Assembly: GCF_001598855.1 (NCBI RefSeq) | Contig: NZ_BCZS01000020.1 | Location: 20,297-84,296 of the forward strand | Length of the DNA: 64,000 bases | Reading direction: 5' to 3' | Source of the DNA: Pluralibacter gergoviae ATCC 33028 = NBRC 105706 | GTDB lineage: Bacteria; Pseudomonadota; Gammaproteobacteria; Enterobacterales; Enterobacteriaceae | In this document: positions 61,577 to 64,000 of the stretch, piece after piece | Layout: each line of letters starts with the position of its first letter | Position numbering within the stretch: the stretch's first letter is position 1 | Translations under genes and position numbers: made by a program | Notes under the pieces: model-generated | The model's database searches: none | What the model was told of the DNA's origin: nothing | Seen by the model: the letters and a program-made list of their open reading frames with translations, nothing else

Positions 61577-62044
61577 TTATTCCGCCCAGCGGCTCACCAG
61601 TTCGCCGTGCACGTACAGCTCTTTGGGCCGGGTGACCGGTGGCTCAGGCAGCGGTTCGGGTAAATCGGTGGCGTAAAGCGCTCCGTCACTTTCGGTGACC
61701 AGGGTGCGCTCGGTGAGCTGCAGGGTCAGGGTGAGGTTCTGGCCGCCCTCTTCGCTGCTTTCGGCACGCCAGCTGAAGCCGCTTTTTTGCTCCTCGCCGC
61801 GGGTCATAATGTCCGGCTGGTTATCGCGCAGCCACGCGATGACCGGCACCAGCAGCGTATTGATATCCTCCTTAAATCCCTCCAGCCGCAGGGTGAGGGG
61901 ATACTGCTTCTCATAGGAAAGCGAGGTGGCTGCGGTCGTCACGACGGTGCCGCCGGTTACGCTTACGGTCAGCATGTCGGGATTGGCGGCAACCGCAGGG
62001 ACGGCTTTAAGCAGCGCGTCGCGAAGGCTAGCGGGTTTCATCAT
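61577..62044 (-). CDS. R: Tail completion protein gpR
   Basis: A 155-residue protein (MMKPASLRDALLKAVPAVAA) of the P2 gpR family; LTLQLTERTLVTESDGALYA is the conserved C-terminal part. It acts at the head-proximal end of the tail. In P2 gene S follows directly; here only 77 bases separate R from V, so S is absent. Confidence 0.9.
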   Translation of the reverse strand: MMKPASLRDALLKAVPAVAANPDMLTVSVTGGTVVTTAATSLSYEKQYPLTLRLEGFKEDINTLLVPVIAWLRDNQPDIMTRGEEQKSGFSWRAESSEEGGQNLTLTLQLTERTLVTESDGALYATDLPEPLPEPPVTRPKELYVHGELVSRWAE

Positions 62045-62297
62045 GGTCTTGCTCCTGGCAGTGTTTGATCATTTCAATCTGGATAGCGCAGCGCGCGAGC
62101 GCCTGCTCAAGCTGGCGAATGTCGGCGCTCAGGTCGCCGTTAGTGGTCGGGCTGCTTGCCGGCATCGGGCAGAGCGTCACCGGCGGGCAGCGGTTGTAGA
62201 CAGCGACCGGCGGAGGCGCAGGCGGGGCGCTGGTGCATCCGGCGCACAGCATCAGGAAGAGCGCTGCCGTACCAGCGGCGCGCGTCGCTATTTTCAT
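62028..62297 (-). CDS. lysC: LysC, Rz1-like outer membrane spanin lipoprotein
   Basis: An 89-residue lipoprotein (MKIATRAAGTAALFLMLCAG with lipobox LCAGC), rich in proline after it, nested in a different frame within the 3' part of lysB. It is the outer-membrane half of the two-component spanin that fuses the membranes in the last lysis step. Its start is 29 codons inside a longer frame, chosen because it creates the signal peptide. Confidence 0.82.
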   Translation of the reverse strand: MKIATRAAGTAALFLMLCAGCTSAPPAPPPVAVYNRCPPVTLCPMPASSPTTNGDLSADIRQLEQALARCAIQIEMIKHCQEQDHDETR

Positions 62298-62565
62298 TAA
62301 GTAGCCTCGCAATCGTCTGTTCCCGGCGCGCGGAGGCGTCCGCCGCCGCGTTGAGTTTTTGCCGCCACGCCTGCTGGAGGGCATCGCTGCGTTTTAGCCT
62401 GTCGTCGAGGGCGGCACGCTCGGCGTTTAGCCGATCGAGATTGAGCTTCTGCGCGCCCGCCAGCTGGCTGGCTTCCTTCAGATCGCGCCTGAGCCTGTTG
62501 TTTTCAATCCGGGTAAACAGCAGGGCCAGAGTGGCGGCGAGCAGCAGGACAATAGCGATCCTCAT
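62140..62565 (-). CDS. lysB: LysB, Rz-like inner membrane spanin
   Basis: A 141-residue protein with an N-terminal membrane anchor (MRIAIVLLLAATLALLFTRI) and a long coiled-coil (NNRLRRDLKEASQLAGAQKL to about 100). This is the Rz-like partner of LysC. The ATG at 62565 overlaps the endolysin stop (ATGA). Confidence 0.87.
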   Translation of the reverse strand: MRIAIVLLLAATLALLFTRIENNRLRRDLKEASQLAGAQKLNLDRLNAERAALDDRLKRSDALQQAWRQKLNAAADASARREQTIARLLNENSDARRWYGSALPDAVRRMHQRPACASAGRCLQPLPAGDALPDAGKQPDH

Positions 62566-63071
62566 GACGCCCCCTGCAGGCACCGGGCGCGTTCGCGCTG
62601 GCGCCGTTTTTCGAGACCGGGGCTTTTTACGCCGTTGATATACACCCAGCGCGGCAGCTGCTCGCAGGCCTGGCGCCACTGGCGGGCATTGAGCAGGGCC
62701 GTCAGCGTCGAGCGGCAGGCGGCGCCTGCGCCAACGTTAAAGGTGAAGCTGACCAGCGCGTCGTAGACAGGCTGCGGCATCTGTACAGGAATACAGCGCT
62801 TCAGGCGCTGTTCAACCTGAATCACGTCAGCCACCAGGTTGACAGCTGCCTCGCGCTCGTTAATGGTCCTGTGCGGCACGACACCCGCCGTGTGGCCGAT
62901 GCCCGATGTCCATACGCCGGCGCTGCAGCGGTAGGGGCGCAGCCGGCATCCCTCAAGATCGGCCAGCAGAGCCAGCCCCTCCGGCGAGGTGTGGAGCCGG
63001 TGATAGTCCGGGACCAGCGCGGCGAGTGCCAGCACGGCCGCTGCCGCGCAGCGGGTGGCTACTTTGTTCAT
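62562..63071 (-). CDS. K: Endolysin gpK, lysozyme (GH24) with N-terminal membrane segment
   Basis: A 169-residue muramidase-type endolysin. EGCRLRPYRCSAGVWTSGIG is the GH24 core with the catalytic Glu and Asp/Thr triad region; TSGIGHTAGVVPHRTINERE follows. The N-terminus (MNKVATRCAAAAVLALAALV) is a weakly hydrophobic signal-anchor, as in SAR endolysins. It degrades peptidoglycan after the holin triggers. Confidence 0.9.
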   Translation of the reverse strand: MNKVATRCAAAAVLALAALVPDYHRLHTSPEGLALLADLEGCRLRPYRCSAGVWTSGIGHTAGVVPHRTINEREAAVNLVADVIQVEQRLKRCIPVQMPQPVYDALVSFTFNVGAGAACRSTLTALLNARQWRQACEQLPRWVYINGVKSPGLEKRRQRERARCLQGAS

Positions 63072-63274
63072 CGCCTCTCCTTTTTGTCGCGCAGCTCGGC
63101 CAGGTAGCGCCAGGTTTTATGGCGATACCAGAAGTTGACCAGCGCAGTGAAGATGGCGCACAGGCTGCCCGTCAGCAGGGCCAGCTTTTCCGCCGTCTGT
63201 ACGCCAAAAAAGGCCAGCAGCATCGATAGCCAGTAGGTAAGGAAAGTGCTGATTTTGTCGACGCTCAATCCCAT
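63068..63274 (-). CDS. Phage holin (Phage_holin_2_3-like)
   Basis: A 68-residue protein with two membrane helices (ISTFLTYWLSMLLAFFG and LALLTGSLCAIFTALVNFWY) and a basic tail RHKTWRYLAELRDKKERR, the layout of HP1/186-type class II holins. Four-base overlap with the endolysin; it also overlaps the end of X by ten bases. Confidence 0.87.
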   Translation of the reverse strand: MGLSVDKISTFLTYWLSMLLAFFGVQTAEKLALLTGSLCAIFTALVNFWYRHKTWRYLAELRDKKERR

Positions 63275-63468
63275 AGGTTGATGCTCTCGGCGGTCGGCGC
63301 GCTCTGCACCTGCGGAAGCTCGACGGCGGTGCCGTAAGGAATAAGCGGACCGGCGTCGGCCAGGCCCGGATTGGCGGCAAGCACTGTTTCAAAAACGCCG
63401 GCGCTGCGTCCGTAGTAACGAACGCAAATAACATCGAGGGTGTCCCCCTGTTGTGCGATTACCTGCAT
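63265..63468 (-). CDS. X: Tail protein gpX (LysM-like)
   Basis: A 67-residue LysM-like domain protein (MQVIAQQGDTLDVICVRYYG; LAANPGLADAGPLIPYGTAV) matching P2 gpX. First gene of the X-holin-K-lysBC-R transcript. In P2 the head-completion gene L is directly upstream; here it is not. Confidence 0.9.
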   Translation of the reverse strand: MQVIAQQGDTLDVICVRYYGRSAGVFETVLAANPGLADAGPLIPYGTAVELPQVQSAPTAESINLWD

Positions 63469-63623
63469 CTGTTTAGCCTCGCTGTGGGTGAGAAAAGGGT
63501 ATGCAGATAGTGTCTTCGGGAAGAGGGAGAAGGGCCATTGATGCGGGGCGGGTCATCCCTGGCACAACAGCGCCAGGGGAGTTCAGTGCTTTATACTGAC
63601 GAGGTTTTGACGTTAGCTCCTTT
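63469..63623 (-). promoter_or_regulatory. Promoter region of the X-lysis-R transcript
   Basis: This 155-base gap holds a stem CCCTGGC/GCCAGGG around ACAACAGC (63557-63578). On the minus strand it contains CTGTTGTGCC, the same half-site as seen before FI. TATAAA (minus) near 63591-63596 can serve as a -10 element. Predicted to start transcription of the tail and lysis block. Confidence 0.45.
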
Positions 63624-63806
63624 TCATTCCGCTTTGTAAAACAGCGTGTCGTCAGGTTCGCTATTTTCACTGTTCGCCAGATCGGCAATCAGGCTTAAGG
63701 CGAGCTTGAGATCCGTAGGCTTGCAGTTGGCTAGCAGAGAAACCTCTGCGATAAATTGCACGCACGCCCATCTGTACTGCGTCCGGTTGACCTGTTCCCC
63801 AACCAT
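63624..63806 (-). CDS. Small hypothetical protein behind a LexA box
   Basis: A 60-residue acidic protein (MVGEQVNRTQYRWACVQFIA, then CKPTDLKLALSLIADLANSE) that I do not recognise. TAGGAGAGATTC before the ATG is a good ribosome binding site, and a perfect LexA box lies 21-36 bases upstream, so it should be made in the SOS response. It stands where P2 carries the head gene L. It may be a regulator linking DNA damage to the tail block, but this is inference. Confidence 0.6.
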   Translation of the reverse strand: MVGEQVNRTQYRWACVQFIAEVSLLANCKPTDLKLALSLIADLANSENSEPDDTLFYKAE

Positions 63807-63825
63807 GAATCTCTCCTATACGGTT

Positions 63826-63843
63826 ACTGTATATTTATACAGT
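63826..63843 (-). promoter_or_regulatory. Perfect LexA (SOS) box
   Basis: ACTGTATATTTATACAGT is a full 18-base palindrome containing the LexA consensus CTGT-N8-ACAG (63827-63842). On the minus strand it includes TATAAAT, likely the -10 of the small gene downstream. A group II intron starts at the next base (63844). Confidence 0.85.
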
Positions 63844-64000
63844 GTGCGCCGGGAGACCGGTAGAGATCAAGGGGTGAAAGTCCCCGACCATTGAAGGACC
63901 AGCAATCCACAAGGTCCCCGAGTCATGCGTTGCATACCGCGAGGTATGGGGCGAAGCGTTGACAGGGGTGTTGACAGGCCAGCCATTGAGCCACGAAATC
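63844..64000 (+). mobile_element. 5' part of a group IIC-type self-splicing intron
   Basis: Starting GTGCGCCGGGAGACCGGTAG, with AGGGGTGAAAGTCCCCGACC and ATTGAAGGACC following, this is the domain I start of a bacterial group II intron. It parallels the class C introns known from Bacillus-type and Oceanobacillus sequences (GTGTGCCCGG, AGGGTGAGAGTCCCG, GAAGG). The ribozyme runs rightward; the reverse-transcriptase gene, domain V and 3' end lie beyond the window. It sits directly after a palindrome, the site preference known for class C introns. Confidence 0.82.

Noticed and set aside
63473..63688. 71-residue minus-strand frame between X and the LexA-controlled gene
   Set aside because: It overlaps the better-supported 60-residue gene, lacks a good ribosome site and does not resemble P2 gpL.
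50125..64000. Intact inducible P2 prophage
   Set aside because: No head, integrase or repressor gene is visible, L and S are missing from their fixed places, and no att duplication is seen; it stays possible only if these lie past the right edge.

Overview
The window comes from a GC-rich member of the Enterobacterales, most likely an Enterobacteriaceae genome of the Klebsiella/Enterobacter/Pluralibacter type. The core genes are very close to their E. coli counterparts: nrdHIEF, ygaM, ygaC, stpA, yqaE, yjdIJ, yhfL, ssrA-smpB-ratAB-bamE-recN-nadK-grpE, corB-ypjD, and ffh-rpsP-rimM-trmD-rplS. The species cannot be fixed from the sequence alone.

Left part (1-31 kb): class Ib ribonucleotide reductase (nrdHIE and the start of nrdF, leftward) behind a pair of NrdR-like boxes. 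Next come a divergent AhpD-like gene and MocR regulator, ygaM/ygaC/stpA (with no room for alaE) and yqaE. These are followed by an SDR/LysR pair, yjdIJ, a POT peptide transporter, and a probable aromatic-catabolism cluster (MFS importer, FAD monooxygenase, extradiol-type VOC dioxygenase, FAH-family hydrolase, GntR regulator). A complete ddpXABCDF-type D-Ala-D-Ala/dipeptide operon follows, led here by an RpiR-type regulator. After it come a PheC-like periplasmic protein, an SDR, yhfL, an MBL-fold protein, a cupin, an orphan membrane protein and lutABC.

Accessory part (31.4-38.5 kb): a two-gene unit that looks like a toxin with glycine-rich hydrophobic helices plus its immunity protein, a hexapeptide acyltransferase, and an AT-richer two-gene defence operon (OLD-type ATPase/TOPRIM nuclease plus UvrD-like helicase, Gabija-like). 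The defence operon sits just beyond the 3' end of ssrA, a classic island insertion point, but no integrase or att duplication is visible.

Core part (38.5-50.2 kb): tmRNA, smpB, ratAB, bamE, recN with SOS boxes, nadK, grpE with a clear sigma-32 promoter, corB-ypjD, ffh and the rpsP-rimM-trmD-rplS operon.

Right part (50.3-64 kb): a P2-like contractile-tail and lysis block, all leftward (X, holin, endolysin, lysB/lysC, R, V, W, J, I, H, fibre assembly, FI, FII, E/E' with its -1 frameshift site, T, U, D, ogr). No head gene and no gpS is present in the part seen, and the tape measure is short. Upstream of X lies a small gene with a perfect LexA box instead of the P2 head-completion gene L. This layout suggests an R-type tailocin (phage-tail bacteriocin) rather than an intact prophage. 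The LexA-box palindrome is followed, base to base, by the 5' end of a group IIC-type self-splicing intron that runs off the right edge.
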